A stretch of 64,000 nt of DNA, from assembly GCF_002101675.1 (NCBI RefSeq), contig NZ_LQOY01000014.1, positions 62,001 to 126,000 on the forward strand, read 5' to 3'. The position numbers and the translations under genes were made by a program. How positions within the stretch are numbered: the stretch's first letter is position 1; each line of letters opens with the position of its first letter. Of the stretch, positions 1 to 8,921 are shown in pieces. This DNA is from Mycobacterium gordonae (lineage in GTDB: Bacteria; Actinomycetota; Actinomycetes; Mycobacteriales; Mycobacteriaceae). Below the pieces are notes generated by a model that was given only the letters and a program-made list of their open reading frames with translations, made no database searches and was not told the DNA's origin.

Positions 1-1
1 G

Positions 2-259
2 ATCAACGAGGACTGGATCGACCAACTCACCGCCGAAGTCGCCCGCTGGCTCAATAGCGGCACCGAGCCCGACCTGCGCCCGCGGCTGGCCGCGACGCTG
101 ATCAACAGTGCCAACCGCGCCGCAATCGACGTGTGGGTGGCCGGCGGGGGGACGGCCGACCTGCGCAGGTTGATGGCTGAATCCGTGGAACTGGTCCGGC
201 CCTCCATCAGCGCGATCGAACAAGCCGCGGGTGGCGCCGGAGGTCGGCGTGTCGGTTGA
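2..259 (+). CDS. C-terminal end of a TetR-like regulator (partial)
   Basis: The reading frame is open from the left edge to a TGA at 257-259 and encodes 85 residues, starting INEDWIDQLTAEVARWLNSG. The tail is helical and alanine/leucine rich, as in the ligand-binding end of TetR-family proteins, but the DNA-binding domain lies outside the window, so the family call is an inference. Its stop overlaps the start of the next gene, an SDR dehydrogenase, which suggests co-transcription and a regulator riding with the catabolic operon. It could also be another all-helical protein. Confidence 0.45.
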   Translation: MNEDWIDQLTAEVARWLNSGTEPDLRPRLAATLINSANRAAIDVWVAGGGTADLRRLMAESVELVRPSISAIEQAAGGAGGRRVG

Positions 260-998
260 GGCGCTACCCCTGGCGATCGTCACCGGCGGGGCACGGGGCA
301 TCGGTGAAGCCATCGTGGCCGAGCTGATCACCACCGGTCACCGGGTGGGCGTACTCGACGTCAACTCCAAAGCAATTGCCAAAGCGGGAGATTCGGACGC
401 GGCACGGCAGGGACTGTTGTTGCCGATGCAACTGTCCATCACCGATCGCGCCGCGGTGCAGAGTGCGCTGAGCGAGCTGGCCGACCGCCACGGTCCGGTC
501 CGCGCCCTGGTCAACAACGCCGGAATGACGCTACCGGCAACCTTTTTGGACCAATCGGAGGAGGACTGGGACCGCATCATCGACGTCAATCTCAAAGGCA
601 CGTTCCTGGTCGGTCAGGTAGCCGCGCGACAAATGGTGGCGGAAGGTCGCGGGGCAATCGTCAACGTCAGTTCCGTCTCCGCGCATGGGGTGCGCACCGG
701 CCCCCCTGCCTACGCGGCCGCCAAGGCCGGGGTGGAAGGGCTCAGCCGGTTGATGGCCGTGCAACTGGGTCCACTGGGCGTTCGAGTCAACACGGTCGTC
801 GTGGGTACCACGGCAACGCCGTGGCTGTTGTCGCGGAAGACCGACGAGGAGTTGGCGACGATGCGCCAGAGCACGCTGACCGGTGAGCTGGGGGACCCCG
901 GTGACATCGCAGGCGTGGTCGCATTCCTGTGTTCTCCCGCGGCCAAACACATCACCGGGCAGTTGATCTCGGTCTCGGGCGGCCAATGGATGCCATAA
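249..998 (+). CDS. SDR family oxidoreductase (FabG-like)
   Basis: Classical short-chain dehydrogenase of 249 aa, probably NAD(P)-dependent oxidation of a hydroxyacyl or alcohol intermediate in the cytoplasm. The cofactor motif TGGARGIG is at residues 12-19, NNAG at about 89-92, the catalytic Ser in VSS near 141, and YAAAK (Tyr155, Lys159). I prefer GTG 249 because GGAGG (239-243) sits five bases upstream; an in-frame GTG at 231 has no such site. The start overlaps the end of the preceding partial gene. It heads a run of beta-oxidation-type genes on the same strand, so a 3-hydroxyacyl-CoA dehydrogenase role is likely but not proven. Confidence 0.85.
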   Translation: MSVEALPLAIVTGGARGIGEAIVAELITTGHRVGVLDVNSKAIAKAGDSDAARQGLLLPMQLSITDRAAVQSALSELADRHGPVRALVNNAGMTLPATFLDQSEEDWDRIIDVNLKGTFLVGQVAARQMVAEGRGAIVNVSSVSAHGVRTGPPAYAAAKAGVEGLSRLMAVQLGPLGVRVNTVVVGTTATPWLLSRKTDEELATMRQSTLTGELGDPGDIAGVVAFLCSPAAKHITGQLISVSGGQWMP

Positions 999-1017
999 CA
1001 GCGGCTGCGTTACAATG

Positions 1018-1041
1018 TGACATTTGATGACTTAGTGTTTA
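1018..1041 (+). promoter_or_regulatory. Operator/promoter element, copy A of a recurring motif
   Basis: TGACATTTGATGACTTAGTG followed by TTTA. It shares most positions with the copy at 8922-8945 and contains a TAnnnT -10-like hexamer (TAGTGT). It lies about 30 bp upstream of the enoyl-CoA hydratase start at 1070. The repeated sequence is seen directly; binding by a regulator is inferred. Confidence 0.5.
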
Positions 1042-1069
1042 GGTGAGATCGTTGCGTGCAGGAGATGAC

Positions 1070-1840
1070 GTGGACAACTTGAAACGGATCTTGTTCGACG
1101 TCAGCCAGCACGTCGCCACGATCACCATCAACCGCCCGGAGCGGCTCAACGCCACCGACGATCTGACCCGTACCGAATTGGGCATGGCGTGGGCGCGAGT
1201 GCGCGACGACCCCGGGATCCGGGTCGCCATCATCACCGGTGCCGGTGACCGGGCTTTCTCTGCGGGACAGGACATCCGGGCTACTGCCGAGGGCGGCATC
1301 CGCAACAAGGTCCCGGGCTCCCGTCTGCACCACAACGTCTGGAAGCCCGTCATCTGTGCGCTGAACGGGATGGTGGTCGGCGGTGGTCTGCATCAAGTCG
1401 CCGACGCCGATCTGATCATCGCGGCCGACCATGCCGAACTGATCGACACGCACCTTGCCGTCGGCAATGTCTTCGCGCTCGAGCCCGCGGTGCTGCTGCG
1501 CCGGATGCCGCTGTCCATGGTCATGCAATTGGGGTTGATGACCAAGAAGGGCCGCATCAGCGCCCAACGCGGCTACGACATCGGCCTGATCAATGAAGTC
1601 GTGCCTGGCGACCAACTTCAACACCGGGCGCGCGAAATCGCACTTGACATCGCGAAGCTGTCGCCCGGGACCGTGCAGGCATCGATCAAGGCGATGTGGG
1701 CCAGTCTGGATGTCGGACTGCACGCCGCCAACGATGTCGCCTACCGCTACGTGCTGCAGCACCAGCTGACCCACCCGGACTATCGAGAAGGGATGGTCGC
1801 ATTCGCCGAGAAACGGGAGCCGCGTTGGGTCGTGCAGTGA
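1070..1840 (+). CDS. Enoyl-CoA hydratase/isomerase family protein (crotonase)
   Basis: Crotonase-fold protein of 256 aa expected to hydrate or isomerise an enoyl-CoA. It opens ILFDVSQHVATITINRPERLNA, typical of the family, and has the oxyanion-hole segments AFSAGQDIR and NGMVVGGGLHQVADAD. The usual CDL triad is ADL here, and the acidic residue after it is less clear, so the exact reaction is uncertain. GTG 1070 is chosen because AGGAGA precedes it closely; GTG 1043 falls just after the predicted -10 hexamer and lacks a ribosome site. It is followed after 13 bp by the acyl-CoA ligase and is almost certainly in the same operon. Confidence 0.85.
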   Translation: MDNLKRILFDVSQHVATITINRPERLNATDDLTRTELGMAWARVRDDPGIRVAIITGAGDRAFSAGQDIRATAEGGIRNKVPGSRLHHNVWKPVICALNGMVVGGGLHQVADADLIIAADHAELIDTHLAVGNVFALEPAVLLRRMPLSMVMQLGLMTKKGRISAQRGYDIGLINEVVPGDQLQHRAREIALDIAKLSPGTVQASIKAMWASLDVGLHAANDVAYRYVLQHQLTHPDYREGMVAFAEKREPRWVVQ

Positions 1841-1853
1841 AAGCGGCGGTGCG

Positions 1854-3485
1854 GTGAACCGCTCGTTCAGCTACGAGCCGATGCCCTACCCACCGGTGGT
1901 TACCGCGATGCTCAACGCCGTGGTTACCTCCCACGGCGGTAACGATTTCATCGTCACCTCGACCGGCGATGGCAGGATCGAGCGGATTACCTATGCGGAG
2001 GCTGACGCCCGCTCGGCGGAATTGGCCCGCCGTTTGCTGGCTGCGGGCGTCACCAAGGCCGTGCGCGTTGGGGTGATGGCACCCAACGGACCGGACTTCG
2101 TCGTCGCCTTCCTGGCCACCACCCGCATCGGTGCGGTTGCGGTGCCGATCAATACGTTCTTCCAGCCCGCAGAGCTTCGCTGGCTGCTGCGTGACGCCGA
2201 CATCCACACCCTGTTATCGGTCGACTCGCTGCTCGGCAAAGACATGCTGGCCCGGATCACCGAAGCGATCGGCGAAGTCGCCAGCTCGGGTGGTCAACTC
2301 GCTTTGGAGCGACTTCCGCAGCTACGCAACGTCTTTGCGCTCGGTCACACCGAGCGCAGCTGGCCCAGTGCCTGGCCGCAACCGTTGTCAGAGGCCTTTC
2401 TGCGCGCAGCGGAGTCCACGGTGCGGCCGGCAGACGATCTGGTGGTCATCTACACCTCGGGCAGCACGTCGGATCCCAAGGGCATCATCCACACGCACGC
2501 CACCGCGATCACGCACTCCCGATTCATCGCCACCCAGCACGACTGGAAGCCGCATGACCGGGTTTACATCCCGATGGCGTTCTTCTGGGTCGGGGGACTG
2601 GTGTTCGGGCTGTTGGGGCCGATGCAAACCGGAGTCACGATCCTCACCGAGCACAGGTTCGATCCGGGTGAGGTACTGCGACTACTCGCTTCCGAACGCG
2701 CCACCTATACCACGGGTTTCGGCCACGTCGGTCCGGCGCTGGTCAATCACCCCGACTTCGCCGGCACAGACTTGTCGACGCTCCGGGACGGTTACCAGCA
2801 GGTGCTGCTGGCGCCGGAGCTGCGGGTGCCCGATCCCACCTTGCGGGTGGCCCAGCTCGGCATGACTGAAACGTGCAGCTCACACACGTGGTGGCCACCG
2901 CACGAATTGGTGCCCGAGAGCAAGCGGGGCTCGCTGGGCGTCTCCGCGCCCGGCTACGAACACAAGATCGTCGACGATTCCGGCCGCGAGGTACCCAACG
3001 GCACGGTGGGCGAAATCTGCGTGCGGGGAGTGGCGATGATGCGCGGGATGGTCGGGCGCCAGCGCACCGATGTGTTCGACATCGACGGCTGGTATCACAC
3101 GAAGGACGCGGGCTACCTCGACGACGACGGGCATTTGTACTTCACCGGACGCACGGACGACATGATCAAGACCTCGGGCGCCAATGTCGCACCGGTGGAG
3201 GTCGAGAGGGTGATCGCCCAGACCGACGGCGTGCGGATCGCCTATGTCGTCGGGGTACCCGATGCGGAGAAGGGCGCCGTCGTGTGCGCGGTGGTCATCC
3301 TCAACGAAGGAGTTCATGCTGACCGTGACACCCTGACCGCGTCCTGCCGGAAGGCGTTGGCCGCGTACAAGGTTCCGAAGCGCTGGGTGATCCTTGCCGG
3401 ACCCGAGAAGCTCCCGTACACGACGACCGACAAGATCGACAAGGCCCGGCTGGCCCAATTGGTGGCTGCAGGGGAGCTGGCATGA
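1854..3485 (+). CDS. AMP-dependent acyl-CoA synthetase/ligase (FadD-like)
   Basis: ANL-superfamily ligase of 543 aa that activates a carboxylic acid to its CoA thioester via an acyl-adenylate. The P-loop-like motif VVIYTSGSTSDPKG is near residues 198-211, the adenylate motif region QLGMTETCSSH follows, and YHTKDAGYLDDDGHLYFTGR and DDMIKTSGANVAPVEVE mark the hinge and C-terminal domain. The C-terminal lysine segment LPYTTTDKIDK is present. Length matches the family. It is between the hydratase and a SnoaL-like gene with which it overlaps by ATGA, so translation is coupled. It supplies the entry step of the cluster; chain length or ring substrate cannot be told from the sequence. Confidence 0.9.
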   Translation: MNRSFSYEPMPYPPVVTAMLNAVVTSHGGNDFIVTSTGDGRIERITYAEADARSAELARRLLAAGVTKAVRVGVMAPNGPDFVVAFLATTRIGAVAVPINTFFQPAELRWLLRDADIHTLLSVDSLLGKDMLARITEAIGEVASSGGQLALERLPQLRNVFALGHTERSWPSAWPQPLSEAFLRAAESTVRPADDLVVIYTSGSTSDPKGIIHTHATAITHSRFIATQHDWKPHDRVYIPMAFFWVGGLVFGLLGPMQTGVTILTEHRFDPGEVLRLLASERATYTTGFGHVGPALVNHPDFAGTDLSTLRDGYQQVLLAPELRVPDPTLRVAQLGMTETCSSHTWWPPHELVPESKRGSLGVSAPGYEHKIVDDSGREVPNGTVGEICVRGVAMMRGMVGRQRTDVFDIDGWYHTKDAGYLDDDGHLYFTGRTDDMIKTSGANVAPVEVERVIAQTDGVRIAYVVGVPDAEKGAVVCAVVILNEGVHADRDTLTASCRKALAAYKVPKRWVILAGPEKLPYTTTDKIDKARLAQLVAAGELA

Positions 3486-4135
3486 CGGACATGGCGGCAC
3501 TCGAGGCGCGGATCGCTCGATTGGAAGCACTGGACGAGATACGCCAACTGGCCGCCAAATACGCTGTGGCGCTGGATATGCGCGATTTCGACGCGTTGGT
3601 GAACCTGTTCGTGGACGACGTCGGCGTCCCGGGGAAGCGGCGCGGGCGCGAAGCTCTGCGGCGGTGGTACGACACGCAGATCCGGCGATCGCTGCTGCTC
3701 GGCAGCGCTCACGGTGTCCTGGGCCACGTCATCGACGTCCACGATGCGCAGCGGGCCACCGGTCTGGTGTACTCCCGCAATGACCTGGAGACCCGATCAG
3801 CGTGGGTCATCGAGCTGCTGGCCTACCTGGACAGTTACGAAAAGCGTTCCGGGCAATGGTATTTCACCCGCCGGACACCGCTGTTCTGGTATCAGAGCGA
3901 CATCACGGATCCACCCGTGGGTACCGCCAAGATGCGCTGGCCCGGCACCACCACCCATGACGGCACCTTCCACCACGCCTTTCCGTCGTGGGAGGCCTTC
4001 CGCAATGCCGATCCCGGACATTTCGACCACCCCGTGCCGGCCCCCGCAGCGGTGGGTTGCTGGCTGCAGACCCTGCGTCGCGGACAGGACACGCCGCGGG
4101 TGGACCCTACTGGCCGACATGACGGCGGCATCTGA
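3482..4135 (+). CDS. SnoaL/NTF2-like fold protein
   Basis: 217-aa protein with an N-terminal helix and the cone-shaped SnoaL-like pattern (LDEIRQLAAKYAVALDMRDFDALVNLFVDDV near the start, then beta-rich segments with SGQWYFTRRTP). Such proteins act as small dehydratases, isomerases or hydrolases and are frequent in steroid- and acyl-CoA-catabolic clusters. The ATG overlaps the ligase stop (ATGA at 3482-3485) and the gene ends at the acyl-CoA dehydrogenase start, so it is mid-operon. No catalytic residues can be assigned securely. Confidence 0.75.
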   Translation: MTDMAALEARIARLEALDEIRQLAAKYAVALDMRDFDALVNLFVDDVGVPGKRRGREALRRWYDTQIRRSLLLGSAHGVLGHVIDVHDAQRATGLVYSRNDLETRSAWVIELLAYLDSYEKRSGQWYFTRRTPLFWYQSDITDPPVGTAKMRWPGTTTHDGTFHHAFPSWEAFRNADPGHFDHPVPAPAAVGCWLQTLRRGQDTPRVDPTGRHDGGI

Positions 4136-4136
4136 C

Positions 4137-5264
4137 ATGTCCGGCGATGCGACGAACTTCGCGCTCAACCATGACCACACCGAGTTGCGTCGCACGGTGC
4201 GTTCGTTCTTCGAGGCCAAAGCCGACGAGGCCGCGGTGCGCAGCCAGCTGGAGCCTCCGGTGGGCTACGACGCGCAGGTATGGCATCAGATGTCCGGCCA
4301 GCTCGGCTTGACCGGCCTGGCGATCCCCGAAGAACTCGGCGGCCAGGGCTTCACCTTCGTCGAACTCGGCATCGTTACCGAAGAACTGGGCCGATGCCTG
4401 CTTCCGACACCGTATTTCGCAACCGTGGTGCTGGCCGCCAGCCTGCTCATGCACGCCGGCGACGACGCAATGCAGGAGCGCTACCTGCCCGGCATCGCCG
4501 CCGGCTCCACGGTGGCGACCGTGGCAGTCGTCGAGGAGTCGGGCCGCTGGCACCCCGACAGCATCCAGGCACCCGCGCACGGCGATGGCAACCGCTGGGT
4601 GCTGGACGGAGTCAAGACCTACGTCCTGGACGGCTGCAGCGCCGACCTGATCTTCGTGGCCGCCCGAAGCGGTGACGACATATCGCTGTTTGCGGTGCAC
4701 GAATTCGACACGGTGGTGCGCCGCCCGTTGTCGACCCTCGACCCGACCCGCAAACAGGCGCACATCGAGTTCCACGCCACCCCAGCCGAACTCATCGGGC
4801 GCCAAGGTGACGGATGGCCGGTTCTGGCCCGGACTCTGGCGTTGGGCGCCTCAGCGCTGGCAGCCGAACAGGTCGGCGGGGCGCAACGATGCCTGGAGAT
4901 GGCAGTCGACTACGCGAAGGTGCGCAGACAGTTCGGCAAGCCGATCGGATCATTCCAAGCGATCCGGCACAAATGCGCCGACATCTATCTCGATGTCGAA
5001 TGTGCCCGTGGCTCGGCCTATTACGCCTTACGGGCTGCTGCGGCCCTCTCTGAGGAACTGCCGGCCGCATCGTCAATGGCGAAGGCCTGCAGTTCGGAAG
5101 CGTACGCACGCGCCGCCGCGGCCAATATCCACATTCACGGTGGCATCGGTTTCACCTGGGAGCATCCCGCGCACCTGTACTTCAAACGCGCCAGGTCGTC
5201 GGGACACTTGCTGGGTGATGCGGCCTTTCACCGGGGACTACTCGCGGACCTGATTGGCATTTGA
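4137..5264 (+). CDS. Acyl-CoA dehydrogenase (FadE-like)
   Basis: FAD-dependent acyl-CoA dehydrogenase of 375 aa that introduces the alpha-beta double bond. The N-terminal helical domain starts FALNHDHTELRRTVRSFFEAK, the segment GLTGLAIPEELGGQGFTFVE is typical of the first domain, and the C-terminus has YAKVRRQFGKPIGSFQAIRH and HIHGGIGFTWEHPAHLYFKR. The last motif is seen in the mycobacterial FadE groups that often form heteromeric enzymes, so a partner is possible. ATG 4137 begins 1 bp after the preceding stop; ATG 4119 is an alternative. The longer open frame upstream is a shadow of the SnoaL gene. Confidence 0.88.
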   Translation: MSGDATNFALNHDHTELRRTVRSFFEAKADEAAVRSQLEPPVGYDAQVWHQMSGQLGLTGLAIPEELGGQGFTFVELGIVTEELGRCLLPTPYFATVVLAASLLMHAGDDAMQERYLPGIAAGSTVATVAVVEESGRWHPDSIQAPAHGDGNRWVLDGVKTYVLDGCSADLIFVAARSGDDISLFAVHEFDTVVRRPLSTLDPTRKQAHIEFHATPAELIGRQGDGWPVLARTLALGASALAAEQVGGAQRCLEMAVDYAKVRRQFGKPIGSFQAIRHKCADIYLDVECARGSAYYALRAAAALSEELPAASSMAKACSSEAYARAAAANIHIHGGIGFTWEHPAHLYFKRARSSGHLLGDAAFHRGLLADLIGI

Positions 5265-5269
5265 GGCAC

Positions 5270-6079
5270 TCAGAAGTCGGTCCCTCCGTCAATGTTGATC
5301 GCCGCACCGGTGAGGTACGCGGCGCGCTCGCCGAGCAGGAAAGCGATCAGTTCTCCCGCTTCCGTCGGCCTGCCGCCCCGCCCGAGCGCCACCCGCATGT
5401 TCCAGTCCGGGTTGCTGGACAGGTGGGTGTAGATCGCGTCCTGCAATGGCACCCCGTACTCGGCCGCGCGCTGAGCCCGGATGAAGTCGTTGACCTCGGT
5501 GTCGAAGAGTCCCGGGCATACCGTGTTGACCCGAATGCCGTCGGCTCCATGCGTTTTCGCCAATATCTTGGAAAGGGTCAGCACAGCTGCCTTGAGCGCG
5601 TTGTACGGCGGAATCAGCACCTTGGGCGCCCGCACCGAATAGGCAGCTGTTGTCACGATCGTTCCGCCGCCGTTGCGCTGCAGATGCGGTATTACCGCCC
5701 GGCAGGAGCGCACCGTCGCCATCAGGATCATCTGGTAGTACCAGTCCCAGGAGTCGTCGGCATGCTCGAGAAACGGCCCTTGCTGTTTCATCGGTCCGGC
5801 GGTGACCGCGAGGCCCCGCAGCGGGCCCAGACTGGCGGCCGCCTGCTCGACCGCGCGGGCCATCCCGTCGCCGGTGGCGGCCGCGTCAACCCCGATGCCC
5901 ACGGCGCGAACCCCGTGCTCGTCGGCCAGGCGCGCTGCGCGGGCGCGGGCGCGATCCTCGTCGCGGGCCAACAGAGCGACATGTGCGCCGTCCGCAGCCA
6001 GTTGTTCGGCGGCGGCGAATCCGATACCGGTAGTGCCGCCCACCAGGACGAAGTTGGCACCCGAGACCCCGAGATCCAT
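5270..6079 (-). CDS. SDR family oxidoreductase
   Basis: 269-aa short-chain dehydrogenase on the opposite strand, convergent with the acyl-CoA dehydrogenase. The cofactor motif is slightly unusual (LVGGTTGIGFAAAEQL), and the active-site region reads YNALKAAVLTLSKILAK, followed by DGIRVNTVCPG and a C-terminal GAAINIDGGTDF. GGAAGGGG lies shortly upstream of the ATG. A recurring operator-like sequence (6103-6123) lies 24-44 bp upstream of the start codon, tying it to the surrounding catabolic genes. The substrate is unknown. Confidence 0.85.
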   Translation of the reverse strand: MDLGVSGANFVLVGGTTGIGFAAAEQLAADGAHVALLARDEDRARARAARLADEHGVRAVGIGVDAAATGDGMARAVEQAAASLGPLRGLAVTAGPMKQQGPFLEHADDSWDWYYQMILMATVRSCRAVIPHLQRNGGGTIVTTAAYSVRAPKVLIPPYNALKAAVLTLSKILAKTHGADGIRVNTVCPGLFDTEVNDFIRAQRAAEYGVPLQDAIYTHLSSNPDWNMRVALGRGGRPTEAGELIAFLLGERAAYLTGAAINIDGGTDF

Positions 6080-6102
6080 GTCGCATCCCCTTCCGAGGTC
6101 GT

Positions 6103-6123
6103 ATTCAACTAAACATATTGTGT
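6103..6123 (-). promoter_or_regulatory. Degenerate copy of the recurring operator motif (copy F)
   Basis: On the minus strand it reads ACACAATATGTTTAGTTGAA, resembling the consensus ACAnATnnTGTnCTAGTGTTA with one base less between TGT and TAGT. It sits in the divergent promoter between two SDR genes (minus start 6079, plus start 6183). Weaker than the copies at 1018 and 8922. Confidence 0.3.
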
Positions 6124-6182
6124 ATTATTGTTCTTCAACGCATACGGTAGGGGACGGCGCGAACCGCAGCAGAGAGGGCGCC

Positions 6183-6953
6183 ATGGCTGAACGGACGCTG
6201 GCCGGTAAGCGCGTCGTTGTCGTGGGCGCCTCGGCAGGAATCGGACGGGCATTCGCGGTACGCGCCGGTAAGGAGGGTGCGAGCCTGGTTACCGCGGCAC
6301 GCCGGGCGGACCGATTGGCGGAAGTGGTCGCTGAAGCTGGTTGCGGCACATCCGTTGCCGCCGACGCCCGCAGTGTCGAGGACTGCGCGCGCATCGCCGA
6401 CGCCGCCCGGGAACGGCTCGGCGTCATCGATCTGCTGTTCGTTTCCATCGGCTACGCGCCGCTGCGCATGTTCGCCGACACGTCGCCCGACGAATGGTTC
6501 GACGTGCTGCAGACCAATGTCGTCGCTGTGCACCGCGCCATAAAAGCCTGCCTGCCGGTGCTGGCGCCGGCCGCGCTGGTGGCGACGATGACCTCGGAGA
6601 CCGTCGGGCAGCCGCGGGTGGCGCTGGGTGCCTATTCGAGCAGCAAGGCGGCGCTCGCGGAGAGCATGAACGCTTGGCGTACCGAACATCCCGGGTTTCG
6701 GTTCTGCAATGTCACGGTGGGTGGAACCGTGCCGACCGAATTCACGGCGGCGTTCGACGCCGACCTGCTCGGTGTCGCCGTGCAGCAATGGATCGCCCGG
6801 GGTCTCCTGCAACAGACGATGATGACGCCCGACGATGTCGCCGACGTGCTGGCGGGAATGTTCGCCAGCGTGCTGGACTTCCCGGGGGTCGGACCGGAAA
6901 ACCTTGTCCTGCGGCCGGCCTCACCGTTGGTGACGCCGCGAGAATGTGTATAA
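6183..6953 (+). CDS. SDR family oxidoreductase, atypical
   Basis: 256-aa SDR with a clear N-terminal Rossmann motif (VVVVGASAGIGRAF) and an active-site YSSSKAAL, but the usual NNAG is replaced by VSIGYAPL and the C-terminal part lacks the typical DGG end. It may therefore be an unusual member or act on an unusual substrate. ATG 6183 has GAGAGGG upstream. It is transcribed toward the DUF427-thioesterase fusion, whose start lies about 17 bp after its stop, so the two probably form one unit. The long open frame upstream of 6183 is not coding. Confidence 0.8.
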   Translation: MAERTLAGKRVVVVGASAGIGRAFAVRAGKEGASLVTAARRADRLAEVVAEAGCGTSVAADARSVEDCARIADAARERLGVIDLLFVSIGYAPLRMFADTSPDEWFDVLQTNVVAVHRAIKACLPVLAPAALVATMTSETVGQPRVALGAYSSSKAALAESMNAWRTEHPGFRFCNVTVGGTVPTEFTAAFDADLLGVAVQQWIARGLLQQTMMTPDDVADVLAGMFASVLDFPGVGPENLVLRPASPLVTPRECV

Positions 6954-6969
6954 ACGGGAAGTACCGACG

Positions 6970-8253
6970 ATGACGACTGCTGAAGTCCGATCGGCGTGGC
7001 CCGATCACCCCGGCTACCGGATCGAGGCCACCCCGTGCGGCCACACCGCTCAGGTCTGGTTCGGCGATGTGCTCCTCGCCGAAAGCGACCGTTGCCTGGT
7101 GGTCACCGAGACCGATCACATTGATCGGCTGTATTTTCCGGAATCCGCTGTGCACTGGGAACATCTCGCCTCCTCGGACTACAGCAGCGTGTGCCCGTTC
7201 AAGGGTCGAGCGGCCTACTGGAATCTGGTTGCCGCGGATCCGGTGATCGAGAATGTCGTCTGGAGCTACCGCACACCTTTGGCCGAGGTGGCGGCGATCG
7301 CCGGGCATGTGTCGTTCTACCAGGAGTCGCTGCGGGTGGTGGTGCTCGAACACTGGCCGGACGGCTCGACGGTGACCATCGCGTTTCCGTTGTGGGGTGA
7401 CGCGACGGAGTTGCGCCGGCTCATCGATGTGGTGCCTACCGGGGCCGGCCACTTCCTCGGACCGGCGCACGGCCCGACCCGCCGCAATGTCGTCGAGGGT
7501 GGCCAACTGCTGGCCGAATCCGTCGTCGCTGCGTCCAAAACATTTGTGGGGCAGCGGGTTACTTCAGCCTCCATGATCTTCGTCAAGTCGGCATCCTTCG
7601 ACGCGCCGGTGAACATCTCCGTGGAGACGCTTCGCCGCGGGCGAGTGTTCTCGTCGGCGCACGTCAGGATCGCCCAGGACGGCGTCTTGCGAAGCGCTGG
7701 GATTGTGCTGGCAGACTCCGGAGCGGATGACGTCATGCGCGACGTGGAACCGATGCCGGACCTGCCAGGGCCTGAGGCGGCGGTGCCGTTCGCCGGGTTC
7801 GGAATGACGGGCCGGGAGATTCGCGTGGTCGAGGCGGCATACGACCCCGACCCGGACCGGTTGGGGCCGCCCGTCATCGACGCGTGGGTGCGCTTCCGCG
7901 ACGATCCCGGCGAGCCGTACCTGCGGGCTGCCCTGCTTGCCCAGTCGACTACGCACTGGACCATCGCGGCCGCGATGCGGCCGCACCGCGGACTGGGTGA
8001 AGCGCGCGCGCACATAACGCTTTCGACCGGAATAATGAAAGCTGACGTCGCGTTTCACGACGACGTCGATATCACGGAATGGCTGCTCTACAGCAATCGC
8101 GCCTTCTGGTCGGGCCGTGGGCTGGCCCAGGGCGATGGCCGGGTGTTTACCCGGGACGGGCGACTGGCGGCGTCGTACACCGTCCAGGCGATGGTGCGTG
8201 AATTCGCGGTAGAGCCGGCAGCCATGGGTAGAGACAGCGGCACGGCGATGTGA
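6970..8253 (+). CDS. DUF427 domain fused to TesB-like acyl-CoA thioesterase
   Basis: A 427-aa protein that appears to join two domains. Residues about 10-160 match the DUF427 pattern (HPGYRIEATPCGHTAQVWFG, DYSSVCPFKGRAAYWNL, VSFYQESL). Residues about 170-420 look like an acyl-CoA thioesterase II double hotdog (VGQRVTSASMIFVKSASFDA in the first half; AAAMRPHRG, ITEWLLYSNRAFWSGRGLAQ and FTRDGRLAASYTVQAMVRE in the second). The C-terminal half would hydrolyse an acyl-CoA; the DUF427 part has no established biochemical role. ATG 6970 has GGGAAG upstream; the in-frame GTG 6946 lies inside the previous gene. Confidence 0.8.
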   Translation: MTTAEVRSAWPDHPGYRIEATPCGHTAQVWFGDVLLAESDRCLVVTETDHIDRLYFPESAVHWEHLASSDYSSVCPFKGRAAYWNLVAADPVIENVVWSYRTPLAEVAAIAGHVSFYQESLRVVVLEHWPDGSTVTIAFPLWGDATELRRLIDVVPTGAGHFLGPAHGPTRRNVVEGGQLLAESVVAASKTFVGQRVTSASMIFVKSASFDAPVNISVETLRRGRVFSSAHVRIAQDGVLRSAGIVLADSGADDVMRDVEPMPDLPGPEAAVPFAGFGMTGREIRVVEAAYDPDPDRLGPPVIDAWVRFRDDPGEPYLRAALLAQSTTHWTIAAAMRPHRGLGEARAHITLSTGIMKADVAFHDDVDITEWLLYSNRAFWSGRGLAQGDGRVFTRDGRLAASYTVQAMVREFAVEPAAMGRDSGTAM

Positions 8254-8262
8254 GGAGAAAGG

Positions 8263-8874
8263 TCAGCGCAACCCGTTGATCGCGAACTTCTCCACGTACT
8301 GCCGAACCGTCTCCGGCTTGGTCATATCAAAGCTCAGTCCCTGATTGACCGTCGAGAACGAGTACACGATCCGGGCCAACCATTCACTGGCAGCGGTGAT
8401 GTCGACGCCGGCGCCGACCTCGCCACGCTTCTGCGCGTCCCGCACATACGGTTCCAGAAACCTCGTGGTGCGCCGGACGGCGCTGTCACCATCGGCGATC
8501 ATGTGTCGCATCAGCTCAGCGTCATCGGCCATCAACCGGTTGCGGGTGCGGTGGTCGAGAAGAATCGTCGCGTGCGTCTGGGCCATGGCACCGAGCTGTT
8601 CGGCCAACGTGCTCTTTCCGGCCATCGCCGCAGCGACCTCGCGGTAGAAGCGTTGAGCGCCATGCTCGATGGCGGCTTCGATGAGCACATCGCGATCGAC
8701 GAAGTACCGATAGATGGTGCCGCGGGAGACCTTGGCCATCCGCGCCACGTCCTGCACACTGGTGCGCCCAATGCCCAGTTGGCTGAAACACTCGTTGGCG
8801 GCGTCCAAAATCTGCTCGCGACGGTCGAACTCGTCGGCGACGTCGACCTCGCCAGCGACTCGATCCGTTGACAT
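8263..8874 (-). CDS. TetR/AcrR family transcriptional regulator
   Basis: 203-aa regulator with the N-terminal TetR helix-turn-helix (REQILDAANECFSQLGIGRT, then VARMAKVSRGTIYRYF) at residues about 18-65 and a helical ligand domain. AGAGGAG lies five bases upstream of the ATG. It is convergent with the fusion gene and flanked upstream by the best copy of the recurring operator motif (8922-8945), making it the leading candidate for the regulator of the island. Ligand unknown; an acyl-CoA or substrate-derived CoA ester would be typical. Confidence 0.88.
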   Translation of the reverse strand: MSTDRVAGEVDVADEFDRREQILDAANECFSQLGIGRTSVQDVARMAKVSRGTIYRYFVDRDVLIEAAIEHGAQRFYREVAAAMAGKSTLAEQLGAMAQTHATILLDHRTRNRLMADDAELMRHMIADGDSAVRRTTRFLEPYVRDAQKRGEVGAGVDITAASEWLARIVYSFSTVNQGLSFDMTKPETVRQYVEKFAINGLR

Positions 8875-8921
8875 GACGCTCCTCTGCCTGTGACCAGATA
8901 CTTTCGCTAGTCGATGCTACG

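Noticed and set aside
3714..4136. Long N-terminal extension of the acyl-CoA dehydrogenase
   Set aside because: The sequence is the shadow frame of the SnoaL-like gene, Arg/Pro/Ser rich with no domain; homologous N-terminus begins at 4137 (or 4119).
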